From: an uncultured Eubacteriales bacterium
GTDB lineage: Bacteria; Bacillota; Clostridia; Oscillospirales; CAG-272
NCBI GenBank assembly: GCA_934503195.1
Contig: CAKSVM010000133.1
Location: 1 to 6,238 of the forward strand
Length of the DNA stretch: 6,238 nucleotides
Direction of reading: 5' to 3'
In this document: piece by piece, positions 5,422 through 6,238 of the stretch
How positions within the stretch are numbered: position 1 is the stretch's first letter
Layout of the letters: the number at the start of each line of letters is the position of its first letter
Program-made: the position numbers and the translations under genes
Notes under the pieces: model-generated
Told to the model about the DNA's origin: nothing
Databases searched by the model: none
What the model saw: the letters and a program-made list of their open reading frames with translations, nothing else

Positions 5422-6238
5422 TTAATTGAAGCTGTCATCCACCGGAATTTCCGAAATCACCTCGTTCAGGTCAACCGATTCATCCGGTCGATTTGTGCTG
5501 TTCCCGAAATATCCGGTCGGCTCGTCCGGCATCGACCCGTTCCACGTTTTTTTCGGAATTCCTTCAAAATCGAAGGAAACCTTCCCGTTTTCGAGCTTCA
5601 GCTTTGCCGAAAATGTGCTTCCTTTTTTCGATCTGAAGCCCTCAAGCGCGTCAGTTGAGCCGTTTTCGAGCAATTTTCGCGCCTCTTCAATGCTTATAAC
5701 GCGCCCCGCCATCGGCGACCGGATCGTGAATTTGCATCCGCTTCTCCAATTTTTACAGCTGTAGCCGAATCGTCCGCGGACAATCTCGCCGCCGCAAAGC
5801 GGACATTTTCCGATCACGTCCCCGGCGAAACCGTCGTCCGACTGACTCTCGAAAACCTCCGAAATCTCGCGGCAGGCGAGCTCGGTCGCCTCGCGGATCG
5901 TCGATTCGCCGCGGTAAACCCGCTTTAACGCCTTTCCGAGCTCGGCCGTTTTATATTTGTCCATGCCGATTTTCATCCGCGAAAGCGACTCGACGAGGTA
6001 TTCGCCGCCCGGAAGGATTGTGTAAACGTCCTTTTTTAATGAAATGTAGCCGGATTTCTTCGCGTTGTCGATGATCGACGTCCGCGTCGCCTCGGTCCCG
6101 AGCTCGAGCCCCTCGAAAATCGCGCGGTATTCCTCGGCGTCGTCCTCGTCCGACGACTTCGAAAGCTCGTCACGGAAGGGATTTTTCAGGTAATTGTTCA
6201 GCGTCTCAATCGTGTAGTGCTTCGGCGGAGTCGTTTCC
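5422..6238 (-). CDS. topB: DNA topoisomerase III-like type IA topoisomerase, C-terminal part (partial)
   Basis: Only the last 271 residues are in the window; the reading frame is open to the right edge (first full codon 6237-6235) and the start lies outside. The visible part opens with TTPPKHYTIETLNNYLKNPF, the type IA topoisomerase core motif that introduces the final domain-I region. Next comes the conserved GLELGTEATRTSIIDNAKKSGYI-type block, split here as GLELGTEATR and SIIDNA, which matches the family GIGTPATR signature. A four-cysteine zinc ribbon, CPLCGG with later Cys at GYSC and SGC, lies at about visible residues 145-168. The final GFRSKKGSTFSAKLKLENGK stretch is typical of clostridial TopB tails. 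The toprim metal site and catalytic tyrosine would be in the missing part. The enzyme unlinks and relaxes DNA through single-strand passage. A shorter reading from an internal ATG at 5976 is not the true start, because homology continues upstream of it. Confidence 0.9.
   Translation of the reverse strand, partial: ETTPPKHYTIETLNNYLKNPFRDELSKSSDEDDAEEYRAIFEGLELGTEATRTSIIDNAKKSGYISLKKDVYTILPGGEYLVESLSRMKIGMDKYKTAELGKALKRVYRGESTIREATELACREISEVFESQSDDGFAGDVIGKCPLCGGEIVRGRFGYSCKNWRSGCKFTIRSPMAGRVISIEEARKLLENGSTDALEGFRSKKGSTFSAKLKLENGKVSFDFEGIPKKTWNGSMPDEPTGYFGNSTNRPDESVDLNEVISEIPVDDSFN

Noticed and set aside
4755..5429. A 224-codon plus-strand open frame in another frame of the beta-helix gene
   Set aside because: It is dominated by Arg and His and overlaps a frame with coherent beta-helix repeats. 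It also runs through the terminator.

Overview
The window looks like chromosomal DNA of an endospore-forming Firmicute, probably a high-GC member of the Clostridia. Three spore-membrane genes in the clostridial order spoVAC-spoVAD-spoVAE, purine-rich GGAGG ribosome binding sites and classical sigma-A promoters point this way. Strong codon bias toward GC-ending codons creates many long false ORFs opposite the real genes. I cannot name a genus.

Layout. Bases 1-81 hold no gene, only a cluster of GC-rich inverted repeats just past the end of spoVAE. Bases 82-1902 (minus strand) are a tightly packed spoVAC-spoVAD-spoVAE operon: C and D overlap by one base, and D and E are one base apart. Its products move dipicolinic acid across the spore inner membrane. 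Upstream, on the same strand, is a HAD-superfamily phosphatase gene (1968-2618). It has its own near-perfect sigma-A promoter and is separated from spoVAC by an intrinsic terminator. A sigma-G-like promoter for spoVAC appears to be threaded through that terminator, with its -10 element in the hairpin loop.

At about 2619-2772 lies a compact divergent promoter region. The minus-strand promoter drives the phosphatase gene. The plus-strand promoter drives an FAD-dependent oxidoreductase (2773-3990) followed by a cytoplasmic-looking right-handed parallel beta-helix protein (4078-5352) distantly like GH28 and pectate-lyase proteins. An 11-bp direct repeat with a 21-bp period sits in this promoter region. 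The oxidoreductase and beta-helix genes are probably one transcription unit; both products lack a signal peptide, so a role on an intracellular carbohydrate is plausible but unproven. The beta-helix protein carries an insert resembling the short aromatic modules of phage tail-spike proteins.

The plus-strand unit ends at a hairpin (about 5389-5420) shared with a convergent minus-strand gene. That gene is the C-terminal 271 residues of a type IA DNA topoisomerase (TopB type), whose 5' part lies beyond the right edge. No RNA genes, mobile elements or CRISPR arrays were seen. The genes belong to known families; the less ordinary points are the promoter-in-terminator arrangement, the divergent operator-like repeat and the oxidoreductase/beta-helix pair.
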